Positions 24,718-34,610 of a stretch of 64,000 nt of DNA are shown piece after piece (within the stretch, counting starts at the first letter, position 1; every line of letters starts with the position of its first letter). Origin of the DNA: Actinernus sp. WN-2022 (Eukaryota; Cnidaria; Anthozoa; Actiniaria; Actinernidae); the NCBI GenBank assembly GCA_030867875.1, contig JAOWCC010001751.1:22466026-22530025 (forward strand), written 5' to 3'. Under the pieces are notes generated by a model. That model had not been told where the DNA came from. It made no database searches and saw only the letters and a program-made list of their open reading frames with translations. The position numbers and the translations under genes were made by a program.

Positions 24718-24877
24718 CTGCGGATATACAGGCATAATTTCCTTCATTGCGTTATTATTGCAATTGCGTCAGTATATTTATCCTAAAAGTATAAACTAGA
24801 GTCTATATATTGAAAACAACAAACGTGCACACTTTGTCAATCGAGATATTAATGCAACCCATGCTGGTCCCATTTAC
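24718..24877 (-). other. T-box gene intron 1 (160 bp)
   Basis: Short intron with donor CAAG|GTAAAT at 24878/24877 and acceptor CCGCAG ending at 24718. The phases agree (one base plus two bases make Gly). Confidence 0.85.
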
Positions 24878-24956
24878 CTTGATCCACTAAAGAGGCGATT
24901 GAAAAAGCTTTGGCTTTGGTGCTTAGCAGAGCTCTCTTCGCTGCTACGGAAGCCAT
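24878..24956 (-). CDS. Tbx20-like: Tbx20-like T-box gene, exon 1 coding part (eh1 motif)
   Basis: Encodes MASVAAKRALLSTKAKAFSI followed by ASLVDQ and one base of Gly. FSIASLV at residues 18-24 is an eh1-like motif; in Tbx20 and its relatives this N-terminal motif binds Groucho/TLE co-repressors. I chose the ATG at 24956 because its context (A at -3, G at +4) is strong and it sits just upstream of the conserved motif. An in-frame ATG at 25130, also with GCT next, would add 58 residues that look like translated leader sequence. Donor CAAG|GTAAAT at 24878. The five exons joined give 265 codons plus two bases, with the C-terminus missing off the left edge. Confidence 0.88.
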
Positions 24957-25320
24957 TTTACTACTGAGCTTAGATGCCGTGCGAGTTATCTTTAGAGTGA
25001 TAGATGCGTTACCAATCGACCGGCATCCAACAGCTGAGCGCGGGAGTCGTGTTTCGGGCAGCCCGCACAGTGACAAACTGACGAGCTTGTAAAAGACAAA
25101 ACGGTGAAGTAATAAGTGAATTCTAGCCATGACAAACAATCAATTAAAACCTTTTAACTGAGCGCCGTGTCGTCGCCAGAATATTCGTGGCTTCTCATTG
25201 GACAAATAAACAAACAGCTGAAAAGCAAATACTGTCATTCTTATGTCACGTGATTCATTCACGCCCCCTGCCACGACAGGGCAACTTAAGGGAACGACTC
25301 GCGACTCAAAGCAGTCTGAG
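24957..25320 (-). promoter_or_regulatory. Probable 5' leader and promoter region of the Tbx20-like gene
   Basis: Upstream of the chosen start there is no obvious TATA box. The region has CCAAT/ATTGG-type sequence (CTCATTGGACAAA near 25194) and three E-boxes: CAGCTG at 25031-25036 and 25215-25220, CACGTG at 25247-25252. E-boxes are frequent by chance. They are noted because a bHLH gene lies next door, not because binding is shown. The transcription start is not determinable from sequence alone. Confidence 0.3.
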
Positions 25321-28081
25321 CTGGACCTTGCTTGTTGCTAAGTAAGATCATTCCCATGATCAATATGAAATACTTGTACCTCAGCTAGTCGTAACACTTA
25401 CATACAAAGTACACTCCACTGAAGTTCCAAAATCCCTCTGCCCTAAAGTAATAGAATTTCCCAATTTTAAGCTTGACTCAGTGTGATGTTTATCTGTGTC
25501 ACTTTCACTATCAATTAACACTTATTAATGGTATAAAGCATCAATTATCACTGCTAATGTTTATACGCCACGGCAGCGTGCGGAATCTTGGCTTCAGGGT
25601 CGACGCCGCTAGTCTTCTTTCGTGGCAGCTTTTCGGTGATGTATTAAACACCTCCAAACGCGTAGCTTGTTTCCTGTGCTGCTCTCGAGACTAGATGATG
25701 CCTCTGAGGACGTAATGGGATAGACTCATTTTATCTCGAATCCCTTCAAAAGTTCTTAGTCCAAGGTCGTGACTCGTCGACTAAGTGTTGAGTTCTTCGG
25801 CTTCTTCTCAAAGGAACCTCGAGAGACGGCCATAAAGGCTCGAGTGGCAATAATATTCCCCATATCCATAGTGCGAAATAACAATTATCCCAACGGATTG
25901 GACATTGTTCAAACAACTACATCGTAACTGTGTCTTAATCAGACTAAAAATGGACGTGGTTTTATCTTGACAAACAGTTTATCGCGTCGAATCGGAGCTT
26001 TTAGAAAATCTACCATACTTTCTCTAAACTTCCCCAATATATATAAATTTTGCTTGGGGTCTTTTTTCTCTCTCTTAAATCTTGGAACGCCAGACTCAAG
26101 GCGCCATACCTGCAAATAAAAAGGCTCAATTAATGTTTCCATAAAGTCCCAGTTGGAGAGCTTTCATGGTGCAGCTTTGTTAAGAGCCGATTGCTTTTAA
26201 GTCCTTAGAAATGCTTTAGAATCTCTAGCAACGGGTTACTGTCCATGGTTATCTGTGAGGCTGGCTGTAACTCTTTCTGCCGCTCCTGAACCAGTTCTTG
26301 CTTCAGCGCACGAGTGTCACTTATTTCCACACCTCGGGGAAACGGGAAACGTTTGGGCGGATAAACTGTTGCTACGAATTGGAAAAGGGAAATTGAATCA
26401 AATCTAATATGGTTTCTTTTCACAAAAGAACACATCGTTTTGCGGTTAAGATGCAAATTCGAACACAAAACACATGCAAATCGGTTTTGCTTAGTCGCGA
26501 TAATGTAAAGTGCACGAAGGTGTAGAGTTTCGGTCGGAGTTGAAGCTAAAGAAAGTGGAAGTTGAGGTAACAGCAGACAACGGTATTGTTCGAGGTTCGA
26601 CCTTTGTTTAGAGAACACTTGAACCACTGCATAGGTTAAGTAACAGTTGACAAGTCCACGACGCAGGAAATTAGATGATGGAAAACACAGCTAGTTAGCA
26701 TGTAAGACTGAAGAAAACAGAATGAAAGAAAAGTCTTCCAAGTGCCTGACAACTTTAAGAGCGAAAGCTGAGGAAGATTACATGGTTTGGAATCGGAGGC
26801 TTCTCCGCAATCGGAATAACCTAGGAAAACAAACTTTGAAGCTGAAGATGCTACTGACACATATATTTCCTGTTGTCTTTTCTACTTTAAATGTGAGATT
26901 CAGTGTTGTTGACAGCCTCTTTGCCGTTTAATGAATGTATAATCTCGCATGTAAGGGAATCAGTGATAGTAAATATTCCCACGGTCTTAACACCCCAATC
27001 AAGTTTAAACATTCCGTAAAAGTACGATGTTGAAAGGGACTGAATTCTTTATGTACCCAAACGAAATGGCTTCACAAGCCAGCTTGAATAGAAACAACTT
27101 CACGATAACTGATCATTTCGGGGAGCCCAACAGAGCGACAGTGAGGCAACTTCACTGATAATGTTCAGTTATCATTTTATCAAACGGAAATGGAGGTTTG
27201 AAATTCCTTCTCATGCTCGGAGCTATTTTTCTTGATGCTCTAAATGTAAAGGAATCCCAAGTGTCAATGCCTGTCACACTCCATAGATGCCTGGCAATCA
27301 CGCGTATTAAACATGGTTCAATAATTGAAAACAATAGACGCTAACTATCAACAGTCTGTACTGTAAGTGCTACATAATTATTTATCATTACTACTCGGAA
27401 TGGATTTCACAAGTGGGTCGATGTACCCTGGTTACCAGAGCTTCTAATCTCTCTCTCGGAAAGCGAGGAGCGAAGCGATGAGAGTCGACTGGCGAGGAGC
27501 GAAGCGATGAAGATCGACTTGCTTTAAGTCTAAATAAAATTGTTAATTCCGGTTTTTTCTTTCATTCTGTCAAAATTTGGTGTTTTAGTGTCTTTGCTAA
27601 TCAATCCAGAAATTAAAGGACTTGCAGGAACCGAATTAAACGAGCCTGCTGCGAGCGGAAGTTGTTTGGTACCGAAATACAATCGTTCCCCTTGTCACTT
27701 TTCACAAGCATGATTTAACAAACTTCTCAATGTCTTCCCGCATCAAACACGAGTCATGTAGTCATACTTACAAACAGACCAGCTTCGCATTTACACGAAC
27801 GTCCACACCCGTGCTCTAGCCTGCGTACAGACGTTCTCTCTCCCTGCAAAATGTGCTCTTGCATAAGTTAGATTTAGTTCTCACGGCTACGTGACCAAAG
27901 ACTAATCATATCAATACATGTGTTCCGTGGGCAAATAAATGTTTTTATAGTAATATATATTGATATATAAAACTATGACTCAGTCACATAATTTCAGGTG
28001 AAAAAGGAAAAAAGTCAGATCAAGGTTCAAGCCTTTATTTCCACATAAAATAATTTACAACAAACGCAGAATAAGTAGACG
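25321..28081. other. Intergenic sequence with one possible exon
   Basis: No recognised gene. A coding-like stretch at 25940-26120 is listed separately. Open frames at 26205-26627 and 27152-27334 (minus) were examined without result. Around 27427-27530 is a foldback-related repeat with GCGAGGAGCGAAGCGATGA twice in direct order (about 34-bp spacing). Confidence 0.5.
25940..26120 (-). CDS. Possible terminal exon of an unrecognised gene
   Basis: The minus strand has a strong acceptor, CCTTTTTATTTGCAG, followed by an open frame that starts VWRLESGVPRFKREKKDPKQ and ends RDKLFVKIKPRPFLV with TGA near 25940. The composition (many Lys/Arg, few low-complexity runs) looks like protein. I do not recognise the family, and no upstream exon could be linked with confidence; the open frame at 26205-26627 ends without a convincing donor. 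It may equally be chance. If real, it would lie just upstream of the T-box gene on the same strand. Confidence 0.25.
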
Positions 28082-28250
28082 AAATCGCATGAACGTGCGT
28101 GATATACGCATACGTGATTTATGGGCACTGAGCGATATTTTGAAACTTCTGATAATTGTACGAGCCTTTAGGCGAGTGCAATTTGAGAACTTTCAAAATA
28201 TCACTCAGTGCCCATAAATTACGTATAGCACGAGCAGTTCATGCGATCTT
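28082..28250. mobile_element. Foldback MITE with ~60-bp imperfect arms
   Basis: Left arm 28082-28145 (ATCGCATGAACG ... TTTATGGGCACTGAG ... GATATTTTGAAA) pairs with right arm 28192-28250 (TTTCAAAATATCACTCAGTG ... CATGCGAT). The central loop is about 46 bp. Non-coding; the superfamily is not assigned. Confidence 0.85.
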
Positions 28251-28299
28251 TTGTTACTACAATACAATATATAGTTATCTAACATGTGGCCCTCTATGT

Positions 28300-29192
28300 T
28301 ACAAATAAAACCGGCGTAATAAAAAGGAAAGAAAATATGAGAAAAAATTAACACACGAGCTACAACATATAATAAATAATTGGAATCAATATAAAGATAA
28401 TTAATATGAAATAAAATCAAAAACAAATATACTTACTAGAAGACTATGCGCAATGGAAGGGGCTATGCAATGGACACGGCGCCAGAAATGCAGCAGCAGT
28501 GAAGCAAGAAGCGACAGTTATAGCAGAGGAGCTCATCTAGATGGTTAATAGAGGAGATGTGCGGAAGAAAAACGTTACGAAGCTTATGCTTAATAGAAGC
28601 CAGCCCGGTAGGCAAAGTATCAGAAGAGAGCGTAGTAGTAGATGTTGCAAGCTGCTTGAAGTCAGAATCCAAGGAATTGAAAAGAATAGCAGCGTTATAA
28701 GCCAGAGTACGCTTGCCAGAATTACTGCGAGGGTAAGGTACAGCGAGGTTATGTATACTGGCTCTGGTGCAGCGGCCAGAAGCTCTGCGAGTACTAAGTA
28801 GAGAGGAAATGGAACATGTTCTTAAAACCGATGTAGGTGCATCAGGATTAAGAAATGTGCTGAAGAGAAGTAGAAGTTTCCTACATTTAATCAGGTTGGT
28901 GATCGGAATCCACTGAAGCTGGAAGGACAGATGAACAGAGGGTTGACAAAAGTCGGCATCCAAGAGTATGCGGGCAGCGCGTTTTTGAAGGCGAAGAAGC
29001 CGCAGCATGTGGAGGTGGGAGCAGTTGTCCCAAGCAGCAGAACAATAGATGAAATGATTATGGGTGCATGAATTATAGAAGCGAAATGCACATTCATAGG
29101 TGAGGAAAGGCTTAATGCGACGGAGAAGAGACAGCTGCCGAGTTGCTGCCGAGCGACTGAGCGAGGCAGCGACACTAATCGTGTTCACAGAT
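28300..29192 (-). pseudogene. LINE (CR1/L2-like) reverse transcriptase C-terminal fragment
   Basis: A minus-strand frame of about 241 residues (29188-28463) contains HNHFIYCSAAWDNC, LLRLQKRAARILLDADF and LFNSLDSDFK, which are hallmarks of the region C-terminal to the reverse transcriptase palm in jockey-superfamily non-LTR elements (QKRAAR...). The palm with YADD, and everything upstream of it, is missing: a 5'-truncated insertion followed by AT-rich 3' sequence to about 28300. Not a functional element. Confidence 0.85.
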
Positions 29193-29880
29193 CGAAATTT
29201 GGATATCTGTCGGTTTGCATGTAGTAATTAAAGAAGACAATGTGCGCATGGCAAATGGTATGAGCCCGCCACGCACGAGGTCTTCGGCCGAACTGCAAAC
29301 TGATGCAGTGAAGATGAACAAGGTAATGAACACATTTGTATTTTATTTTCTCAGTCAAACGTCATGTCAAGTGCAACTTTATTTGTTTGTGGAAGTATTC
29401 ATCTGGGTGACGAACGTTTTAGTGACGTTTCAAGAGGAAGGCAATGTCCTTTTATGTGCTTGTCGACGTTATTATATGTGGGCAATTATTTCCAGTTCAC
29501 CTGTGGACTTCGAGAATATAGACACGTAAGAAAAATACAGAAATACATACATGTCTATAAATAAGTGAATGTAGGCAGTCAACTAACGCGGTGTGACAGG
29601 AAGTTAAGCTCGATGAAACCTTGCGCCTGCATTCAAACTGAAAACATGCACAGAAGTTAAACGGGCTGTGTCACGGTGAAAGGCCTTTATTGGTTGTTTT
29701 TATCGTCATGTACCCTGAGCTACGTTGTCGATATTGTGAGCTAGGAGAAGCGGATTTCCAACCTCTGATCCAGGGTAATCGTCATGACTCTCGATCGGAA
29801 AATTCGTTTGCATTGATAAAATCAATTATAACATTTTGGTCCTTGTAGAACTACCAAAAATACAGTCGTAAGCATTAAAT
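29193..29880. other. Intergenic, nothing assignable
   Basis: Open frames at 29215-29564 lack recognisable features. GGGCTGTGTCACGGTGAAAGGCC (about 29664-29686) resembles GGGCTGTGTCATGCATGGTGTG near 1630, another trace of the dispersed repeat that seeded the 77-bp array. Confidence 0.4.
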
Positions 29881-30289
29881 TATTTCCTAACGGAGCTGTG
29901 GGCCAATGAATGTACGACGATTTTACAGTTATACTATGTATGCGGCTGCCATCTTGGTGTCCTCATTGGGTCACATGGCAGCCATAAAACGAAAATACAT
30001 ATAAAGCTTAATTTTCCATCAAACTCATTGGGTTTCACTTCAAAACTCTTTGAATGCCACTTTGAGTTTTTATTTATCGAGTTAAAAAATGAATTTTTAT
30101 TTTAATTTATGACGCTGGTTCTGTCATAAAATTCCAGATTTATTTACTCGGAAACAATACACCCTATCGACGTGAAATTTTCTGTGTAGACTTTTATTAT
30201 CGATGTCTAGAATATACACAAAGAACAGCTTTGTAAGACTTATAATTTAAATTTTAGATTTTTGATTATGTCACTGCACTGAAACCAAG
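29881..30289 (-). repeat. Dispersed repeat, copy B (partner 4444-4772)
   Basis: Reverse-complement counterpart of the element at 4444-4772: CTAACGGAGCTGTGGGCCAA, GGTGTCC, GGCAGCCATAAAA, ACACCCTATCGA, AAAGAACAGCTTTG and GAAACCAAG appear in the expected inverted order. It is about 80 bp longer than copy A, so one copy has indels. Confidence 0.8.
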
Positions 30290-30319
30290 AACATAATTAT
30301 ATATGCCTTTATTCGCAGC

Positions 30320-30580
30320 ACAGCCATCCTGGATACAAATGAGTTTCAGCGATTTACACATAGGAAGTGACGAACCCCGCGCATGTGGGATGGAGAAAAT
30401 CAAAGCAAATATGCAAAAATATGAGCTAACAAACTGTGTATAGACGTAGTCTTCAATTGCAAGCACGGGGGACGCGACTTTAACTGTTTGTAGCCAATTA
30501 ACAGAGAACAGGAGCCCATAAATTTTTGAAATCTTAAAACCAAGCCAGTACAAGTGCTGTTGCCAATCTACTGTCAATGA
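30320..30580 (-). repeat. Dispersed repeat related to the founder of the 77-bp array
   Basis: Shares AAAGCAAATATGCAAA, AACAAACTGTGTGTAGA-like sequence (here AACAAACTGTGTATAGA) and TTTAACTGTTTGTAGCCAATTAACAG with 1740-1880. Here the TGTTTGTAGCCAATT segment occurs once rather than in tandem, which makes this the unexpanded form. Confidence 0.75.
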
Positions 30581-30639
30581 AGTGACTACAGGATTTCTAC
30601 GTGTTTTCTATTGCTAGGTTCGCAAGGGATTGTGGTCAA

Positions 30640-30800
30640 ATGTACAGCCGCCATCTTTTTCCGTACGGTGGATCGAATCCCAGACCACCATACCCTATCC
30701 CGCGGCACATACCCGTATAGCTCATATAAGGGAGTACCCCCCGGGGGCCTGCTCTCCACTCCCTGAGAGTGGAGAGAGGCGTCTGATTTCCTCAGGCTAT
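30640..30800. repeat. Interspersed repeat fragment with TATAAGGGAGTACCCCCCGG
   Basis: Contains CATACCCTATCCCGCGGCAC, TATAAGGGAGTACCCCCCGG and a small hairpin CTCCACTCCCTGAGAGTGGAG. A related fragment lies at about 35880-36120 (TACCCTATCTAGACCCGGGG, CCGGGTCCGGTTCTGGACC, CCGCCGCACATACC). Non-coding. Confidence 0.55.
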
Positions 30801-31783
30801 TACCTATATGCAGCTATATGAGCGCGAGTGAAAATATTAAGGCTCTTGGCTGTGAGCAGGCAGTGAGGGTGCTAATGCTCTGCTTTTTTATTGTTAAGCT
30901 TCTGTTGGAAAAATTGCTCATCTCTCACCACAGTGACTGCATGGTCAAGAGCCTGTTTTGGGATAACCTCGCCCAAAGAAAAGCAAAGCGGTCTGTGTTC
31001 CACTGAAACTGTGTTAAGGTGCGATTCCCGCTGAACTTTCGATTTAATTTCATGACCTCTGCTTTTTGATTGGAAGTAATTCACAAACCGAAGTGCCGCG
31101 GTAAGAGATACACTAGACTTGGAATTCGAGTTAGTTCCGAGGATATTAAGCCGAGATCAGTTTGTTTAATCGCCAACACAAGCACTTTACTAAACAACAC
31201 ACCACATCTCCTATAATAGATCTCCTATAATAGAACTCCTATAATATTAAAACTATAAAATCTATCTAAAAAAATAATCATCGAAAGTAAGAGCTGGGCT
31301 AATGGAAATGTCAGTTTCGCACCGAAGTAGCTGATTAATAGATTACGTTCTTATCAAACCTCTAATTTCCTGTAACCAGTCTTATTTCCGCTGTTTCCGG
31401 TTGTGGAAGTATTTTTCTGAACGCCAAGAATGTTTTTTTTTCTGCTGTCAAAACGAGTTGAAACGATTACTAATTGATTCGCGCGAGAGTTCGCGGGCTC
31501 CGAGTCCTGTCCATTTCATTAGTTTGAGTCCAGTCCTCGTTTTACAACATGCCTTGATACTAAAGTAGAATGCATTACTGTAGCTATGAAACCCAATCTA
31601 AACAGTTCATTTTACAACGTAAACTTTCTCACACTCAAGAACAAACACAACGCCCCATTGAATAGTTTTCAAACAAATCATTATTTTCACAGGAAACAGA
31701 AATTAATGTTCAGGTGATTATGAATTTTAAAGTACTTAAAAACTCCATGAATTAAGCCGCACCCATCGTGTCATGGTTGATTG
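30801..31783. other. Intergenic, nothing assignable
   Basis: AT-rich, with CTCCTATAATAGA repeated three times around 31208-31250. No gene recognised. Confidence 0.4.
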
Positions 31784-31924
31784 CAACCTCGTCCCAGGGT
31801 CTTCTCGGTCAGATCCAAGATGGCGGCTACCCGAGAGAAGACCCTGGTAAAGGCCGAATTGTCACGTATTCTGACGGTAGCCGCCATCTTGGATCTGACC
31901 GAGAAGACCCTGGGGACGAGGTTG
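31784..31924. mobile_element. 141-bp foldback element, arms ~48 bp
   Basis: Left arm 31784-31831 starts CAACCTCGTCCCAGGGTCTT and contains CAAGATGGCGGCTACC. Right arm 31876-31924 is its near-perfect inverse, with a one-base difference (GGGGAC versus GTCCC). The loop of about 44 bp also contains partial inverted sequence (CGAGAGAAGACCCTGG). Non-autonomous, no coding. Confidence 0.9.
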
Positions 31925-32339
31925 GGTTGGTTGTAGTCTCCAGTTTCCTTTTTCATGTGGCAGCCATAACAAAACAGGAATCCCGGTTCTAAAGTCTTTA
32001 CTCGGGAAAACTAAAAATGGCATTTGGCATTTGACCACAATGCCTTGCGAACCTAACACAGTAAACGAAACATGAGTGAAAGTATATTGGCAACAGCACT
32101 TGTACTGGCTGATTATTATAACTTTATTTAAGTGTCAAAGCTTATAGCTGACCACAAGTGGTATAGTAATTGGGGACACTATCTATATCTAAGTCTCAGT
32201 TATATGGAATTTAAACTTTAAGTTATAAAGATATAAATACATATCATATATATAAATAGATTATAGCTATAAATAAATAATTCTAATCATGTGACAAAAT
32301 CCTAATAGCACAAATATGCTCCTAAAACATAGTACTAGG

Positions 32340-33125
32340 TGCAGCTCTTAGTCCTCTTTCGTTGATACGTTCAAGTTTATTTCTATCACTTGCTTGCAGA
32401 AATGCCAAGCAAGGCTGCAGTAGTTGAAATGGGGCAGGACTACTGATTTGTAAATCTGCAGTTTTGCCTTAATTGGTATTAGCTCATTGCATAATCTCAT
32501 CACGGTACTCAATGGGGTTAACCGTCAGTCGTCAAATGCCTTAAACCGTCAAAATAAAGTTGTTTTTACCGTCAACCGTCAAAATATTTTACCGTCAAAC
32601 CTGTATCAAACCGTCAAACCTGCAATTTAATTGTCTAGGTGTTTTGTTTCAAATAACCGTCAAACCCCTAACAAATTAACCGTCAACCGTCAAAGCTACC
32701 CCCATTGAGACCCTCATGCATAGTAGATATGTGTTCAAAAGAGGACTCCCAAAAACCTGATCTGGTCTGCCTGTGGAATTTCATAGTTATCAATGTTCAC
32801 CACATCCGGTCTTGTTTGCCTCTTGCTATTAAATACCATGACTTGATATTTACTGAGATTGCCCTCAAGATAGCTGGATTTGTACCAGTCAGCAGTTGTT
32901 TTACCATCCTCTTCCAGTACCTTTATCACATTTTCCACCTTCTGCTTAATTTGCATTGTAGAGCTGGTGATCGTCTGCATAGGTGTGAGAGTGAGATCTA
33001 AATTCTTCGTAAAACAAGGCGTTTTGATAAATGTTCCATAATACAGGTCCTAGAGATGAGCCTTGCGGACATCCACGATTGATCGTTTTCCATTCGCTAG
33101 TTCCTTGAAGTAACTTGTAGGAGCG
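32340..33125 (-). pseudogene. LINE reverse transcriptase fragment, split by a nested insertion
   Basis: On the minus strand from about 33100 the conceptual product shows RGCPQGSSLGPVLWN (motif B), then HTYADDHQLYNAN (the YADD catalytic motif C) interrupted by a stop, DQIRFLGVLF, and after the insertion TVMRLCNELIPIKAKLQIYK and VLPHFNYCSLAWHFCKQ. This is a jockey/CR1-like element with several stops and frameshifts. A separate element (about 32512-32708) sits inside it between GVLF and TVMRL, so the LINE is the older insertion. Confidence 0.85.
32508..32712. mobile_element. MITE-like element with iterated ACCGTCAA motif, nested in a LINE
   Basis: The termini GGTACTCAATGGGG (plus strand, from about 32508) and CCCCCATTGAGACC form an imperfect inverted repeat. 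The interior consists largely of ACCGTCAA or close variants, at least nine copies, all in one orientation, sometimes doubled as ACCGTCAACCGTCAA. The LINE reading frame on each side shows this is an insertion. Flanks TGCATGAG/GTGATGAG (minus strand) could be a decayed 8-bp target duplication. A relative is at 57311-57530. Confidence 0.75.
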
Positions 33126-33234
33126 CTAGTCGATAACCACTAATAACCACCAATAAAGATAATTTCAAATTACAATAATCATTGGAAGCAGTGAGATTAG
33201 CCTGCATAGTATGAGTTTAACTCATTTGTTGAAT

Positions 33235-34610
33235 GAGAATGAATCTCTTGAGGCTGCTTGTTTTAGTTCAGTTGGTAGTTTGTTCCATAGAGAAGCGGCG
33301 CTAAAACTGAAAGTTTTCTTGCCAAAGGTTTGCTTAACCTTTGGTAACATAAAGTTGTGGGCAGGGTTCCTTGTCAATTTGAATTTATTTCGGACGTATT
33401 CAGGCGTCCTTGTTTTAGTGCTTGTTTTAGTTCGGCTGCTTGTTTTAGTTCAGTTGGTAGTTTGTTCCATAGAGAAGCAGCGCTAAAACTGAAAGTTTGC
33501 TTAACCTTTGGTAGCATAAAGTTGTGGGCAGGGTTCCTTATCAATTTGAATTTATTTCGGACGTATTCAGGCGTTTTTTCCATTAACGTTTTACTCGTTC
33601 AGGAAAAGGAATTATGTTCAAGTCCTTAAAAAGCGTCGAAGAAGGGGTATCCCATGGGGCGTCTAAAATTAGCCGAGCTGCTCTTTTTTGCAGGCGGACC
33701 ATAACTTCGCATTTCGCTTGAGAAGTTGTTCCCCAAATTGTGGATCCATAGTCCATGATGGACTGGACGAGTGTGGTGTAATACAGTATTCTTGCTTTTG
33801 GTGTTATAAACTGTTTTATTCTTATGAGGAGGCCGAGTCTCTTGGATATCTTGCCCTTAACGTATTCGATGTGGGTGTCCCAAGAAAGGCTAGCGTCAAG
33901 GTAGATCCCAAGTAATTTTGTGCTTGTAACTGCGGATTCAATTGTAGTATTGTCGTTGATGGCTACAAGCAGGTTTTTGTTTTCCTTCTCTAGCTTACGC
34001 TATTTCGGTTTGCTGCAAAGTATCATTGATTTGGTTTTGTTGCAGTTGAGTACCATTTTATTCTCACTGGCCCACTTTGTTATTGGCTTCAACTCAGCCG
34101 TTAGATCGAGTGGCTTGAACCTTCTAAAGTTTGGACCTGTTGCTAACTGAGTGGTATCATCAGCATAGACTTCCATGCTGTTGTTGGTATCGTGAAGTGG
34201 AAGGTAGTTGATGAAGACAATGAAAAGAAGAGGACCTAGTGTTGACCCTTGAGGGACTCCTGAATTCACGGGTAGAGAGGATGACATGTCCCTGTCCCTG
34301 TGTTCTATCGGTAAGGTATGAACTGAACCAAGCAAGAGTTGACTTTGAGAGACCATAAATTGTCAACTTTTTGAGAAGAATATTATGGTCAACAAGATCA
34401 AATGTCTTTCTATAATCAATCAGAGTCAGTCCAGATATGAGTCCATTGTCCATGTTCACGAGTAGGTCGTCAACTAATTTGATTAAGGCAGTTTCGCACG
34501 AGTGAAACGGTCTAAATCCTGATTGGTGTGTGCTGAGAAGGTGATACTCTGTGAGGTATGCATATAGACAAGTGTGAACTGTTGGTTCGTTTGGGTATAC
34601 CACTCTCCAC
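33235..34610 (-). pseudogene. LINE (CR1/L2-like) reverse transcriptase, frameshifted and truncated
   Basis: Read on the minus strand from 34603: HQSGFRPFHSCETALIKLVD, then LIDYRKTFDLVDH (motif A), WFSSYLTDR, a frameshift near 34300, SGVPQGSTLGPLLF (motif B), MEVYADDTTQ (motif C, catalytic YADD), MVLNCNKTKSMIL, and finally the C-terminal SAASLWNKLPTELKQ near 33500. Stops break the frame around 33995 and beyond. The N-terminal endonuclease is absent. About 182 bp of the C-terminal part is directly duplicated (33252 and 33434 start GGCTGCTTGTTTTAGTTC). Confidence 0.93.

Noticed and set aside
26205..26627. 140-aa minus-strand open frame as an exon of a gene with 25940-26120
   Set aside because: The C-terminal part looks somewhat protein-like, but no good donor site or conserved family supports joining the two.
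28463..34603. LINE reverse transcriptase frames as host genes
   Set aside because: QKRAAR, VPQGS and YADD motifs identify non-LTR retrotransposons; all copies are truncated or frameshifted.
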